DNA of 64,000 nucleotides from Mesorhizobium sp. WSM3860. Its GTDB lineage: Bacteria; Pseudomonadota; Alphaproteobacteria; Rhizobiales; Rhizobiaceae. The translations under genes and the position numbers were made by a program. This document shows, piece by piece, positions 19,325 to 29,561 of this stretch; position 1 is the stretch's first letter, and each line of letters starts with the position of its first letter. The stretch spans positions 62,001 through 126,000 of the forward strand of contig NZ_NSGF01000005.1 in assembly GCF_002294995.1 (NCBI RefSeq), read 5' to 3'. The notes under the pieces were generated by a model. That model worked only from the letters and a program-made list of their open reading frames with translations, was not told where the DNA came from and ran no database searches.

Positions 19325-19350
19325 CCGCTGCCGGGAGGAGGTGGCAGCGG
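19325..19350 (+). terminator. hairpin after the cold-shock pseudogene
   Basis: Arms CCGCTGCC (19325-19332) and GGCAGCGG (19343-19350) can form an 8-bp GC-rich stem around a purine-rich loop, followed by a short T-run (ATTTT). It would end rightward transcription, 50 bp after the cold-shock frame. Confidence 0.5.
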
Positions 19351-19532
19351 ACTCGATTTTCGAATGAGACACGGGAGGAGGTGCGCCCCATTCAGCGTCG
19401 GCACCACATCCGAGAGGAGTAGATGGCCGACAACATGATCATACCGATAGCCGCCGATATTGCAATGCACAAATCATGTCTCGCAGGTGCGAAATCATGC
19501 CGCATCGGCTTGGTCGATCGTTAAAAGTGCAG

Positions 19533-19994
19533 TCAGGCTGCGCCATTCTTGCGGGCGCGCTTGGCAGGTGCCGACGTTTCCGGTTCCTTCGGCTTGCGGC
19601 CCAGACCCATGGTCTTGGCCAATGCCGAGCGGGCCGCAGCGTAGTTTGGCGCCACCATGGGATAGTCCGCCGGCAGCCCCCATTTCGCGCGATATTCGTC
19701 GGGCGTAAGGCCATGGTGGGTAGCCAGGTGACGCTTAAGCGACTTGAACTTCTTACCGTCCTCAAGGCTGACAATGTAATCGGGTGTAACCGATTTTCTG
19801 ATCGGTACGGCAGGGTTGAGAGGTTCCGACTTTTCTGGTGCTGCACCACCGGCAGTGGCTTTCAATGCGATGTGGATCAGGCCGATAAGCCCAGGCAGTT
19901 CACTGACGGGAACCGGATTGTTCGAAACATAGGCTGAGATGACATGGGCGGTGAGTTCGATAAGGTTATCAGCTGTCTCAGTTTCTTCGGTCAT
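19533..19994 (-). CDS. MucR/Ros-family transcriptional regulator
   Basis: The 153-residue protein has the MucR/Ros fold: an N-terminal helical region ([20 protein letters not shown]) and the finger segment [20 protein letters not shown] followed by [12 protein letters not shown]. In classical Ros proteins a Cys starts the finger; here Ser (VSLED) stands at that place, so the site may not bind zinc. Mesorhizobium MucR/Ros homologues that fold without zinc are known. Members regulate exopolysaccharide, motility and symbiosis genes. It stands alone, facing left. Confidence 0.85.
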   Translation of the reverse strand: MTEETETADNLIELTAHVISAYVSNNPVPVSELPGLIGLIHIALKATAGGAAPEKSEPLNPAVPIRKSVTPDYIVSLEDGKKFKSLKRHLATHHGLTPDEYRAKWGLPADYPMVAPNYAAARSALAKTMGLGRKPKEPETSAPAKRARKNGAA

Positions 19995-20235
19995 GAAAAC
20001 GCTCCTGCGGACTTAGACTAGGCGTGGGGAATCAATTCATAGCTTAATAGTGACGACCGCCTTTGATGGCAACCAAGCCATTGCACGATCTGTTCGCGGA
20101 TCGCTACACACCCGGCCGCAGTCGCAGGATAACTCTTCAGCCGTCATCGTCCTGACAACACCGCTGTGCCATGGTTGTGCCGCGTCGATGCGGCGCCTCT
20201 TCACCCAAATTTATTCGGATAGTTCGGAGAAACGA

Positions 20236-20538
20236 ATGAACGCTAAGGCTTTCAGCAACCCCCTTTTCGTGAAGCGCGCAACGCACATCATCCAAGAGAT
20301 TGCCGGCCTTGCGGATGCCATCGATTTTCTCAATGAATGGCCTGAAGATCGCAGAGACATGATCCACGAGATCGCCCTGAGGGCATGCTACGATGCATAC
20401 GATGGGCGCAAGCCGGTAAGCACGGCTCGCAATGCCTTTTTCGGCTTTGCGAAACGGGTCGACATATTGGAAGATCCAACCTCGGCGATGAAGTGGATTG
20501 CTTCCTGCAGATCGGGCAGTGGAAAAGTGCAGGTGTAG
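20236..20538 (+). CDS. DUF982 family small protein
   Basis: A 100-residue protein (MNAKAFSNPLFVKRATHIIQ) with the DUF982 pattern: a basic N-terminus, a central helix around WPEDRRDMIHEIALRACYDA and the C-terminal ARNAFFGFAKRVDIL. DUF982 proteins are common and multicopy on rhizobial plasmids and islands; their role is unknown. I chose the ATG at 20236, which follows CGGAGAAACGA; the longer frame from 20050 adds residues unlike the family. Confidence 0.65.
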   Translation: MNAKAFSNPLFVKRATHIIQEIAGLADAIDFLNEWPEDRRDMIHEIALRACYDAYDGRKPVSTARNAFFGFAKRVDILEDPTSAMKWIASCRSGSGKVQV

Positions 20539-20811
20539 ACCTCGACGACGTGTTTGAGACTGGCAAGGCGCGTCAAACAGTGCACTATTGTCCAGTTTTC
20601 ACGGCTAGACCGCGCGAATGAGAAGCAGTTCCTCACCACCGACTACAAAAGTCCAGATCGCACGCAACCTGACTATGGCCAGACGCAGCTCATGGCGATC
20701 GCTTGGTCGTGAATGGCCAGCCTCAGTGGTGCAGGTGCATCGGTCGCGTTCGACTGAGTAAACAAATACGACCGGGGCAGTTTGCCGCATAGTGGCTGTG
20801 GAGGAGGGGGG
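20539..20811. other. intergenic stretch between DUF982 genes
   Basis: About 270 bp with no recognisable gene. A run GGAGGAGGGG precedes the next start. Confidence 0.3.
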
Positions 20812-21060
20812 ATGACCGGGTTGATCAGATTTGAGAGGCCAGTCGTTGTTCAGGTCAGCCGCCGCAGCTCAGAGCGCATCGTGGTGGACGTCAACGACGC
20901 GGTCGCTATCTTGCTGCGGGATCTGCATAATGAGACCGATAAACGCAGAATAGCGATGGACGTCTGTCTGCAGGTGTTACGCGGTAAGACCCATGCGCCA
21001 GCCGCTCGACGAGCTTTCGTCGCAGCCGCGCTCGAAGCACGCATTCTGCGCAACGATTGA
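20812..21060 (+). CDS. DUF982 family small protein
   Basis: An 82-residue protein (MTGLIRFERPVVVQVSRRSS) with a typical DUF982 layout: a beta-rich N-terminus, the central segment AVAILLRDL and the C-terminal ARRAFVAAALEARIL. The start at 20812 sits right after GGAGGAGGGGGG, a strong ribosome binding site; the upstream ATG at 20782 is not so placed. Second member of this family within 600 bp, likely an old duplication. Function unknown. Confidence 0.7.
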   Translation: MTGLIRFERPVVVQVSRRSSERIVVDVNDAVAILLRDLHNETDKRRIAMDVCLQVLRGKTHAPAARRAFVAAALEARILRND

Positions 21061-21781
21061 GATTTATCACGCCGCTCATGAATTTCGGCCCTCTGCGCAT
21101 CGCTGTTGGCCACGGTCCGAACATCCCTGCCGGCATCCGCCAGGAGCAAACCAACCCCGTTACTTTCCGCAATGGCTTTCCTGGTCGCGCGTGGCATCTT
21201 CCACCATCAAAACACAAGGGCAGCCAAGCTGCGGTCGCTCGGCTTCGCCTGCGCGGCGATCGTAATTGGAGACAGAGGCAGACGGGCCATTGAGCGAGAG
21301 TTGGCCGACTGCAGATGGCGGAGCGTCGATACTGTCACGATAGTCAACAGAAGTGCCGTTTGAACCTCCCCCAGATTAGCCCTGCATCCGGTTTCCCGGA
21401 ACACCCTTGGACCGGCCCCGCGTGATCGCCGATGCCTCTCCCGATGGTCGCCGATGTCGGAACGGAGGTTTCGGCGATCGCATCGGAAAGATGATAGTGA
21501 TATTGGACTAGCTTAAATCCGGCGTAGTCCGAAACCGCTGGGGGTCAGCCGTCTGATCTCTGGCCGGCTCATTTGAGGGCCGGCCTGCTTCGATCGCCCA
21601 TAACGCCCGCCTTCGGAACAGCTGGCGTCGGCGCGCCATAACAAGGCCCGACCAGACCAAGCTTACGGAGGCGCTTCGGTCGGCGGCAGGTCGATTTCTT
21701 TGGGTGAGCCGGATAGCCTCCTCAACCTACTTCGCCCGGGGTGCAGCGTCGCCGCTCACCGCCGGCAAGTGTCACCGAGTC
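21061..21781. other. gene-poor stretch downstream of metE
   Basis: No gene is seen. A hairpin with GGCCGGC/GCCGGCC arms at 21562-21585 lies about 200 bp past the metE stop and may end transcription, though it lacks a clear T-run for the metE strand. Confidence 0.3.
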
Positions 21782-24136
21782 CTACGCCGTTTGCGCTTTT
21801 TCCCGAATTGCGCGTGCCGCAGCCACCATGTTCACCAGGGCAGGGCGGACCTCCTCCCATCTGCGCGTTTTGAGGCCGCAGTCGGGATTCACCCACAGTT
21901 GGTCATCCAACAATCGATCGCGCGCAAGCATGATGAGGTTGGAAATCTCGCCCACTTCCGGGACCCGCGGCGAGTGAATGTCATAGACGCCAGGTCCGAT
22001 TTCGTTCGGATACTTGAAGGTTCGAAGCGTATCGAGCAGTTCCATCTGCGAGCGCGAGGCTTCAATGGAGATCACATCGGCATCCATTGCGGCAATCGCA
22101 TCCACGATGTCGCCGAACTCGGAGTAGCACATATGGGTGTGGATCTGGGTCGCATCCTCGATGGCCGTTGAAGCCAGCCGGAAGCATTCGACGGCCCAGT
22201 CGAGATAGGCCTCCCAGTCGGCATGGCGCAGCGGCAAGCCCTCGCGCAGTGCGGCTTCGTCGATCTGGATCATCTTGGCGCCAGCCTTTTCAAGGTCGCT
22301 CACTTCATCGCGAATGGCGAGCGCGACCTGACGGCAGACGGCTGAGCGCGGAAGGTCGTCTCGGACGAAGGACCAGTTGAGGATCGTCACGGGACCGGTA
22401 AGCATGCCCTTCACCGGCTTCAGCGTCAGCGACTGGGCATATCGCCACCAATGTAGTGTCATCGGATTTTGTCGCGACACATCTCCAATGATGATCGGGG
22501 GGCGCACAAAGCGCGAGCCATAGCTTTGCACCCACCCGTGTTGCGTGAAGGCGAAGCCGCAGAGCTGCTCGGCGAAATATTGAACCATGTCGTTGCGCTC
22601 GAATTCGCCGTGGACCAGCACGTCGAGTCCGATCTCTTCTTGCCAGCCAACGGTGGCTTTTATCTCTTTCTTCAGGAACGCTTCATAGTCGACGTAACTC
22701 AGCTGGCCTTTGGCATGAGCTGCCCGCGCTTTGCGAATCTCGGCTGTTTGCGGGAAGGAGCCGATCGTCGTGGTGGGGAAGGGGGGCAGGCCAAATAGGC
22801 CGGCCTGAAGCTTGGAGCGGACGGCAAATGCGCTCTTCCGGCGCGTCATGCCGACCTTGATGCTGGCGACCCTGCCTTCGACGAGCGGATCATGCACCTT
22901 GGCGGATGTCGCGCGAACGGCGGCAGCCTCAGCCGACGCCTCCAGTTCGGCGGCCACTGCGTCCCGGCCTTCGGCCAGGGCACGGGCGAGCACGACCAGC
23001 TCGTCGGTCTTTTGCGCTGCGAAGGCGAGCCACGACCTCACATCCGCATCGAGTGCCGTCTCCAAGTCCAGGTCGATCGGCACATGCAGCATCGAGCAGG
23101 ACGGGGCAATCTCCACCCGCTCCAGCGCCCAACCGGCGACGATGGGCTTGATACGGTCAAATATCGCAGGCAGGTTCGCGCGCCAGACGTTGCGTCCGTC
23201 GATCAGCCCGAGCGAGAGCACAAGTTCCTTCCGCGCGAGCCGGCCGATAGCCTCCAACTGCTCTGGAGCGCGCACGAGATCCACGTGCAGTCCCGCCACG
23301 GGAAGAGAAATTGCGGTCTCGAGATTGTCTCCCAGCGATCCGAAATAGGTAGCGACCATGATCTTCAACTCGGGTGCTGCTTTCGACAGCCGGGAGTAGG
23401 CGAATTGGAGCGCATCCCGTTCGTTGGGAATCAGATCGAGCACGAGCGCCGGCTCATCGATCTGCACCCAATCGGCTCCCGCGAGCTTTAGCCTCTGCAG
23501 GAGCTCCTCGTAGACGGGCAGCAGCCGTGGCAGGAGCGCGATAGGGTTGAAACCTTCCTCAGGTGACTTCGCCAACTTGAGAAAGGTAACCGGTCCAAGC
23601 AGGACCGGGCGAGTGTGGATGCCGAGCGCCTTGGCCTCGAGAAAATAGTCGACCGGTTTCGCCGACGAGAGGGCAAAGCTCTGATCGTCCCTGAGTTCCG
23701 GCACAATGTAGTGGTAGTTGGTGTCGAACCATTTGGTCATTTCCATCGCGGCAAGGCCCTGCCCATTGGCCGCAGGCTCGTTACCGGCAGGTCCACAATC
23801 CGCGGCCTGACCTTGATTGCCGCGCGCCATGGCGAAATAGATATCGAGTGGGACCTCGCCGTCAGTCCAGGCGTATCGTGCCGGAACGGCGCCGACCATG
23901 GCGACTGTGTCGAGCACGTGGTCATAAAGCGAGAAATCGTTGGACGGGATTTTCGACACGCCGCGATCGTGCTGCTCCCTCCAGCTAGCGGCACGCAGCG
24001 TCTTCGCCGTCGCGAGCAGATCGGCAGCGCGAGATTTTCCGGACCAGTAGTTTTCAAGCGCGAATTTCAGTTCCCGCCGTCGACCGATACGCGGCACGCC
24101 GAGCGTTGCTACAGGAATCCGTTGAGAGACAGTCAT
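21782..24136 (-). CDS. metE: cobalamin-independent methionine synthase
   Basis: The 784-residue protein has the N-terminal MetE half (LGVPRIGRRRELKFALENYW) and the catalytic C-terminal half with GSFPQTAEIRKAR, the zinc ligands in HTHMCYSEFGD and NPDCGLKTR, and MLTGPVTILNWSF. It moves a methyl group from 5-methyl-THF (polyglutamate) to homocysteine without B12. Start taken at 24136 (MTVSQRIPVATLG); the frame upstream to 24211 overlaps the leader. A cobalamin riboswitch precedes it, so expression should fall when B12 is present. It completes the SAM cycle with SHMT, MetK and the kinase on the other strand. Confidence 0.95.
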   Translation of the reverse strand: MTVSQRIPVATLGVPRIGRRRELKFALENYWSGKSRAADLLATAKTLRAASWREQHDRGVSKIPSNDFSLYDHVLDTVAMVGAVPARYAWTDGEVPLDIYFAMARGNQGQAADCGPAGNEPAANGQGLAAMEMTKWFDTNYHYIVPELRDDQSFALSSAKPVDYFLEAKALGIHTRPVLLGPVTFLKLAKSPEEGFNPIALLPRLLPVYEELLQRLKLAGADWVQIDEPALVLDLIPNERDALQFAYSRLSKAAPELKIMVATYFGSLGDNLETAISLPVAGLHVDLVRAPEQLEAIGRLARKELVLSLGLIDGRNVWRANLPAIFDRIKPIVAGWALERVEIAPSCSMLHVPIDLDLETALDADVRSWLAFAAQKTDELVVLARALAEGRDAVAAELEASAEAAAVRATSAKVHDPLVEGRVASIKVGMTRRKSAFAVRSKLQAGLFGLPPFPTTTIGSFPQTAEIRKARAAHAKGQLSYVDYEAFLKKEIKATVGWQEEIGLDVLVHGEFERNDMVQYFAEQLCGFAFTQHGWVQSYGSRFVRPPIIIGDVSRQNPMTLHWWRYAQSLTLKPVKGMLTGPVTILNWSFVRDDLPRSAVCRQVALAIRDEVSDLEKAGAKMIQIDEAALREGLPLRHADWEAYLDWAVECFRLASTAIEDATQIHTHMCYSEFGDIVDAIAAMDADVISIEASRSQMELLDTLRTFKYPNEIGPGVYDIHSPRVPEVGEISNLIMLARDRLLDDQLWVNPDCGLKTRRWEEVRPALVNMVAAARAIREKAQTA

Positions 24137-24234
24137 GCCATACCCCGATGGTTGGGGCGGGGGACAAGGAACCCGCGAATAGGCGGCACGAAGCCGAGCT
24201 ACCGCGACCACCAGACACCCCGCCCGTGGACGTT

Positions 24235-24412
24235 GTTCGTCGTGGCAGGTCTCCTGGCTCGCGGGTCAAAGCCTCCGCCCGTCTTCCCGAGGCCGTTCGC
24301 CTCAGTGACATCAATGGGCTTGGCTCGCCGCTAACAGTTGCGGGGGCAGCGCCGGCATCGCACCGGCTTCCCTCTTAGCTCCGCTACGGCAGTGCCGCGC
24401 GGAGAACCATGA
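24235..24412 (-). promoter_or_regulatory. cobalamin (B12) riboswitch in the metE leader
   Basis: On the reverse strand the leader reads GGGAAGCCGGTGCGATGCCGG, shortened here to its parts GGGAAGCCGGTG and ATGCCGG, then CTGCCCCCGCAACTGT, the conserved cobalamin-riboswitch core, and ends with the B12-box-like AGCCAGGAGACCTGCCACGA. The box lies about 100 bp upstream of metE. Family knowledge: adenosylcobalamin binding shuts off the downstream gene. Boundaries are approximate. Confidence 0.9.
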
Positions 24413-24439
24413 CATGCGCACAATCACAGCCGCTTCGCT

Positions 24440-25179
24440 CCTTGTCAATACCATATAACGAGATGTTTATGTGATTATGCGAATAACCCCCTTACGCTGA
24501 TGGGGGCTCTTTCAAAAGCCGCATACGACGGTCGGGTCGGTCGAAAATCGCGGTCAGCGCCCCCGTCGCGCTCGAACTGCGCTCCCCCGAAGTGCTTCAG
24601 GATGTTTGCCGATTGGCCGGCCGTCGACGCAAGTGCCGGTCCGCCTTCCACAAACATGGGGGTCATCGGGTGCACTCACTTTTGGCCCGAAATCGAATTC
24701 GTCATGTCCGGACAACCAGACAAATGAAAGCGCGATGGCTTCCGTTTGATCGGCGCTCGTTGGAGGCGGCGCCCCTATTGTTGGAACGGCGTGATCATCA
24801 GGTGGTGCCTTCTCGGGTCGGCCGCGTCGCAGTGCTCTTGCACACAGGACGCATCGTCGTGCCAACTGGGAAAATCGTTAGGAACGATGCAATCGCGCTG
24901 GAAGCGTTGTGTCACCTCGCGGACATCGTCGAGATCCGAAAACGGCGCACCCGGTAAGCACCGGCTCAACTCCGGTGCGATCGCTGGAACGGCTGAACCA
25001 AAGCAGTGAAGCTCACAATGAACTTGCTTGCCCTACATGGGTGTACTTCGACTAAGTTGTCACGCTTGTCACTTCTTTTCTGGATGCGGGCCGGCTGTTC
25101 CTCACGATCACTGCCCAGGTTGACGGCCGGCATGCGGAACGTAGAGGAGGTTCGGTCTTCGTGTAGGCGTGCGTTCGGC
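24440..25179. other. gene-poor stretch
   Basis: No supportable gene is seen on either strand between the metE promoter region and the phosphatase gene. Short overlapping frames exist but carry no motif I recognise. Confidence 0.3.
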
Positions 25180-25953
25180 TTATTGGTTCACTATGATCTG
25201 GCCCAGATCCGCAAGGCACTCGACCACGTAGTCCGGTCTGAATGGAAACCGCTCTATGTCTGCCAGCTTGGTCACCCCAGTAAGCACAAGGGCTGTTCTC
25301 AGGCCCGATTCCAGCCCCGCGAGCACGTCGGTATCCATGCGGTCCCCGACCATGATGGTATCGACAGCTCGAACTCCCAGCCGGTCGAGCGCGCCGCGCA
25401 TCATGAACGGGTTCGGCTTCCCGACGAAATAGGGCTGACGGCCGGTGGCCTTCTCGATTAGTGCCGCGACAGCCCCGCACGCCGGATGGGAGCCCCGCTC
25501 GGTCGGGCCAGTGGCATCCGGGTTGGTGGCGAGAAAGCGCGCGCCCTTCGCCACAAGCTCAGCGCCAGTTGCGATCTGCTCGTAATGGTACGAAGTGGTG
25601 TCTCCGAGGACCACGAATTCGGGAGCAAACTCCGTTATTCGGCAACCTGCCTGCCGCAGGGCCTCGACCAGACCGTGGTCGCCGATGACATAGGCAGTTG
25701 ATCTGTGCTTTTGCAGTGCCATGAACCGCGCGGTGGCGAGCGCCGATGTGTAGATGTGCTCTGGCTGCACGGCGAAGCCAACCGCTCTTAGACGCTCGGC
25801 ATGATCTTCGGGCGTGAACCGCGAGTTGTTGGTGAAGATCTGAAACGGCTCACCCTTGGCGATTAGCCCGGCGACATAGCCGACCGAGCCAGAAATCGGT
25901 TGGCCGCCCCGGACCAGGACCCCGTCCATGTCGAGCAGATGCGCTGTAATCAT
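25180..25953 (-). CDS. HAD-superfamily sugar/phosphoglycolate-type phosphatase (NagD-like)
   Basis: A 257-residue HAD protein with motif I LDMDGVLVRG, motif II FTNNSR, and the motif III/IV region VGKPNPFMM and MVGDRMDTDVLAG. The long C2-type cap between motifs II and III and the length match the NagD/CbbY-like group (p-nitrophenyl or phosphoglycolate phosphatases). Substrate unknown. It stands alone with empty DNA on both sides. Confidence 0.85.
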   Translation of the reverse strand: MITAHLLDMDGVLVRGGQPISGSVGYVAGLIAKGEPFQIFTNNSRFTPEDHAERLRAVGFAVQPEHIYTSALATARFMALQKHRSTAYVIGDHGLVEALRQAGCRITEFAPEFVVLGDTTSYHYEQIATGAELVAKGARFLATNPDATGPTERGSHPACGAVAALIEKATGRQPYFVGKPNPFMMRGALDRLGVRAVDTIMVGDRMDTDVLAGLESGLRTALVLTGVTKLADIERFPFRPDYVVECLADLGQIIVNQ

Positions 25954-26453
25954 TGGATCTCAACCCTCAATGTCTTTCGTGCATGCACGGCCTGGGCACG
26001 TTGTGTCACTGAATCTCTCCAGGCGAGAATGCCGGCGACTGTACCGATTAAGAGCGATGCGCGAAGGGGGCTCAGTTGGCCGTGCGGCAATAAGGAGGTT
26101 GCGGCGTAAACGTTTCGGTGCGCCAATTCGCCGTGCGGACGTCCTGCATCGTCGGGTTGATTACATTCGCTGTCTCAGCGCACCTGATGCACAATCGCCT
26201 TCTTAGTTGCAGCAGACACTGGCCTGGCGAGACGTGCCGCGCTTGGATAGGTGAGAACCTACCGTCCGCAGGTGCACCTTGCCTCCTCGCTGTAGAGGGG
26301 GTTCAACGTAGCTGGGCGTCTAGATGCATACTTAAGGCGCGCAGGCGGGGGCACTGAAACGACCCGGAGCGATCCGCAACAAGGTTCCCCAACCGCTCGA
26401 ATCATCTCTTTGGTTTGATTCTGCGCCGCCCGAGGTGTCCATCCAGATAGAGA
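25954..26453. other. gene-poor stretch
   Basis: About 500 bp with no recognisable gene, RNA or repeat. Confidence 0.3.
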
Positions 26454-27929
26454 TCAGATGCCGCCCATGCAGAGGTATTTCATTTCGAGGTAGTCTTCGA
26501 GCCCGTGGCGGGAACCCTCCCGCCCGATGCCCGACTGCTTCATGCCGCCAAAGGGCGCCGCTTCCGAAGACATACGCCCCGTGTTGATGCCAACCATGCC
26601 GTATTCCAATGCCTCTGCAACGCGCCAGACACGCTTGAGGTTCGAGGCATAGAAATAGGCGGCGAGGCCGTAGATCGTGTCGTTGGCCTCACGCACAACC
26701 TGATCCGCATCTTCGAAGCGGATGATCGGCGCCAGCGGCCCGAAAGTCTCCTCTTGCGCAACAGCCATGATGCTGGAAATTTCGGTGAGCACTGTGGGCT
26801 TGAAGAAGGTGCCATCCTTGCCGATGCGTTCGGCCCCGCATCGAATAATCCCACCCTTGGCAACGGCATCTGCAATGTGCGACTCGATCTTGCGCAGAGC
26901 ATGGATGTCGATCAGCGGTCCAATGTCCACTCCGGCAACGAAGCCGTCGCCAACCGACAAGTGCCGCACTTTCTCCACGAACTTCTCGACGAACTCATCG
27001 TGAACGCTCGATTGGACGTAAAGGCGGTTCGCCGAAACGCAAGTCTGACCGGCGTTGCGGAATTTCGCCTGGATCGCGCCGTCAACCGCAGCGTCGATAT
27101 CGGCGTCATCAAAGACAATGAAAGGGGCATTGCCGCCGAGCTCGAGGCTGACCTTCTTGATCTGGTCCGAGCACTGGCGCATGAGCAGCCGGCCAACCTC
27201 GGTCGAGCCCGTAAAGCTGATCTTTCGCACCTTGGGATTTGAGCAGAGTTCGCGTCCTACGGCGTCACCTTCGGACGCATAGACCAGGTTGATGACGCCG
27301 TCGGGAAAGCCGGCTTGATGCGCCAGCGCAAACATTGCGCCTGCCACGAGCGGCGTCTGTTCAGCGGGTTTAAGCACAATCGCGCAGCCCGCCGCCAGGG
27401 CCGGCGAGATCTTGCGCGCCACCATCGACGCTGGGAAATTCCATGGCGTAATTGTGCCCACGACACCGATCGGCTGCTTGATCACCATCATGCGACGGTC
27501 AATCGATGGTGCGGGGATCGTCTCGCCGTAGATGCGATTGGCTTCTTCGGCGTACCATTGCAGATACGCGGCCGCATGCGACACCTCCGACTTGGCTTCG
27601 GCAAACGGCTTGCCCATCTCTGCAGTGAGTATCGCGGCAAGATCATCGGCGTGGTCAATGATCAGTTCATGCCACCGCCACAAAACGTCGCTGCGTTCTC
27701 GGGCGGTCAGTGCAGCCCATCTAGGCTGCGCCGTGTAGGCCTTGTCGATCGCAGCGCGTGTCTCCTTCACACCCATGTCGGGAAGCACCGCCAAGACTTC
27801 CCCGCTCGATGGATTGAGGACCTCGAATGTCCGCTCGCTAGCCGGCGTGCCGGGTGCTGGCAGGCGACCGATGGCGCCAAACAGGTCAGGGGATTTCAAG
27901 CGACGGATTATTGGCAGGCGCAGGGGCAA
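26454..27929 (-). CDS. gabD: succinate-semialdehyde dehydrogenase-like aldehyde dehydrogenase
   Basis: The protein (491 residues from a TTG start at 27929) has the aldehyde dehydrogenase motifs GTITPWNFP, FTGSTEVGR, the general base in LELGGNAPFIVFDDADID and the catalytic Cys in NAGQTCVSANR. The closest fit is GabD, which oxidises succinate semialdehyde to succinate with NAD(P). A longer frame to 28646 runs antisense through the P450 region and is not real at its N-terminus; the TTG follows GAGAGG by nine bases. GABA breakdown has been linked to bacteroid metabolism, but no transaminase gene is adjacent. Confidence 0.85.
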   Translation of the reverse strand: MPLRLPIIRRLKSPDLFGAIGRLPAPGTPASERTFEVLNPSSGEVLAVLPDMGVKETRAAIDKAYTAQPRWAALTARERSDVLWRWHELIIDHADDLAAILTAEMGKPFAEAKSEVSHAAAYLQWYAEEANRIYGETIPAPSIDRRMMVIKQPIGVVGTITPWNFPASMVARKISPALAAGCAIVLKPAEQTPLVAGAMFALAHQAGFPDGVINLVYASEGDAVGRELCSNPKVRKISFTGSTEVGRLLMRQCSDQIKKVSLELGGNAPFIVFDDADIDAAVDGAIQAKFRNAGQTCVSANRLYVQSSVHDEFVEKFVEKVRHLSVGDGFVAGVDIGPLIDIHALRKIESHIADAVAKGGIIRCGAERIGKDGTFFKPTVLTEISSIMAVAQEETFGPLAPIIRFEDADQVVREANDTIYGLAAYFYASNLKRVWRVAEALEYGMVGINTGRMSSEAAPFGGMKQSGIGREGSRHGLEDYLEMKYLCMGGI

Positions 27930-28204
27930 TACCGGATTCCTCTCAAGAGCAGCGGAGTTGTATGTCGGCAGGCCTCGGTTTGTACTCCGCACCTGCGGGT
28001 TCCTTATAGGACCTCGATCATACGGCTGGTAGAGAATTGGGGGTCGCCGCGTCCGATACTGGGAAAAGCCAGCTGGAGCGAAGTCTGGACCAGGGCGTAA
28101 GCGACAACGTTTACCACCCGAGCTTCGGGATGACCTCCGGTACTGCGCCGAGCGCCTGCTTCCCATGCAAACGCAGAACAACTGGCCGAGCCTTCCACTC
28201 AGAA

Positions 28205-29467
28205 TCAGTGAATCCGGGGCGAATGCCGCACTCTCTGGGGCATGGAAGGGCGGAAGGTGACCGGCAGGCTCTCCGGGCAGCGAATGACGTAAGACGGCAT
28301 GTAGACCACGTCCTCCGCGGCGATGCTCAGCGCCAGATCCTCCAGCCGCCCGAATAGCGCGGGGAAGGCGCAGCCCAATTCCAGGCGCGCCAGCGCAGCG
28401 CCCAGGCACGAATGGGGTCCCTCGCCGAACGACAGGTGCGGGTTGTGCAGCCGGGTGACATCGAACCTGTCGGCGCCGGGACCGAAGGCCTTTTCGTCCC
28501 GGTTCGCCGCATGTAACGCCATCAGCACGGCGTCGCCGCGGCGCACTATGCATCCGTCGATCTCCACGTCCTGGGTGGCATAGCGAAATGGCAGATTGGC
28601 CGCTGAGCTGCCCCACCGCAGAATCTCCTCGATCGCCTGTGACCACGGAACTTGGCCGCTGCGTACCAGGTGCAGTTGCTGCGGATGCGTCAGCAATGCC
28701 AGCATGCCATTGCCGATGACGCCGGCGACAGTCACGAAGCCTGCAGAGAGCACCATGAACAGCATGTCGATGAGCTCGGTGTCGGAAACGAGCTCGCCAT
28801 TGTCGCGTGCGACGATCAGCGCCGAAGCCAGATCGTCGCCGAGCCGGCGACGCTTGAGCGCGATCAGACGACGGAAGAACTCCGGGATGCGCTGCCGCGT
28901 CTGTCTTACCTCTGCGGCTGTAGCGGAGGTGCTGGCCAGGCTGTAGGTGAGGGCGACGATCTCTTCACGCTGTTCGTCCGGCAAACCGAACAGTTCGGCG
29001 ATCACGTTTGTGGGCAGCGGAACAGCGAACTCGCACATCAGATCGGCACTGCCGCCGCGCTGCGCCATCTCGGCCAGGAGTTGATCGACGCGTTGTTCGA
29101 TCAGTGGCGCCAGCAAGGCGATACGACTGGGCGCGAAGCTGCTGGACAGCAGGCCGCGCAAGCGCCGGTGATCGGCGCCGTGCGCTGTGGCCATGTTGTC
29201 CACTTTGCACATCCCGATCAGCGGATGATCCTCGGGAATCTCGCCATCCTGCAGCGCCCGCCACTGTCGCCAGTCCTTGTTGAAACGCTGGTCGGAAAGC
29301 ATCCGCCTGAGCGTCTGGTGACGGCCTGCCGCCCAGGCCACCACATCGCCAGGCAGCGACACCCGCGCCACTCCCCTCTGCTGCAGAATCGCAGAAGACA
29401 GATCATCAAGTTGCGTGGGAGCGGCCGGCACACCGATCACGTCGCAATGATCGTTTTCTACGCGCAT
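28205..29467 (-). CDS. cytochrome P450
   Basis: A 420-residue soluble-type bacterial P450. The haem-binding loop is FGEGPHSCLG, the ExxR motif is EEILR, and the oxygen-binding helix reads LSAGFVTVAG with the conserved Thr. The start at 29467 (MRVENDHCDV) has GGGAG eight bases upstream; 29491 is possible. It does not sit in the gibberellin operon known from rhizobia, and no ferredoxin gene is adjacent. It may share transcription with the GabD-like gene 275 bp downstream. Substrate unknown. Confidence 0.88.
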   Translation of the reverse strand: MRVENDHCDVIGVPAAPTQLDDLSSAILQQRGVARVSLPGDVVAWAAGRHQTLRRMLSDQRFNKDWRQWRALQDGEIPEDHPLIGMCKVDNMATAHGADHRRLRGLLSSSFAPSRIALLAPLIEQRVDQLLAEMAQRGGSADLMCEFAVPLPTNVIAELFGLPDEQREEIVALTYSLASTSATAAEVRQTRQRIPEFFRRLIALKRRRLGDDLASALIVARDNGELVSDTELIDMLFMVLSAGFVTVAGVIGNGMLALLTHPQQLHLVRSGQVPWSQAIEEILRWGSSAANLPFRYATQDVEIDGCIVRRGDAVLMALHAANRDEKAFGPGADRFDVTRLHNPHLSFGEGPHSCLGAALARLELGCAFPALFGRLEDLALSIAAEDVVYMPSYVIRCPESLPVTFRPSMPQRVRHSPRIH

Positions 29468-29561
29468 GCCAACAACTCCCTTTAGACCCATCGCGGTGCA
29501 CTTCTCGGCACGGATGATCCGGGCGCGGACCTGGGAAGTGCCTCTTCAGTGTGCTTCGTCG

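Noticed and set aside
24475-24675. Short reverse-strand frame near the metE promoter
   Set aside because: 66 codons, no family match and no ribosome binding site.
27930-28646. N-terminal extension of the GabD-like frame
   Set aside because: It runs through the P450 gene end in another frame and has no similarity to aldehyde dehydrogenases.
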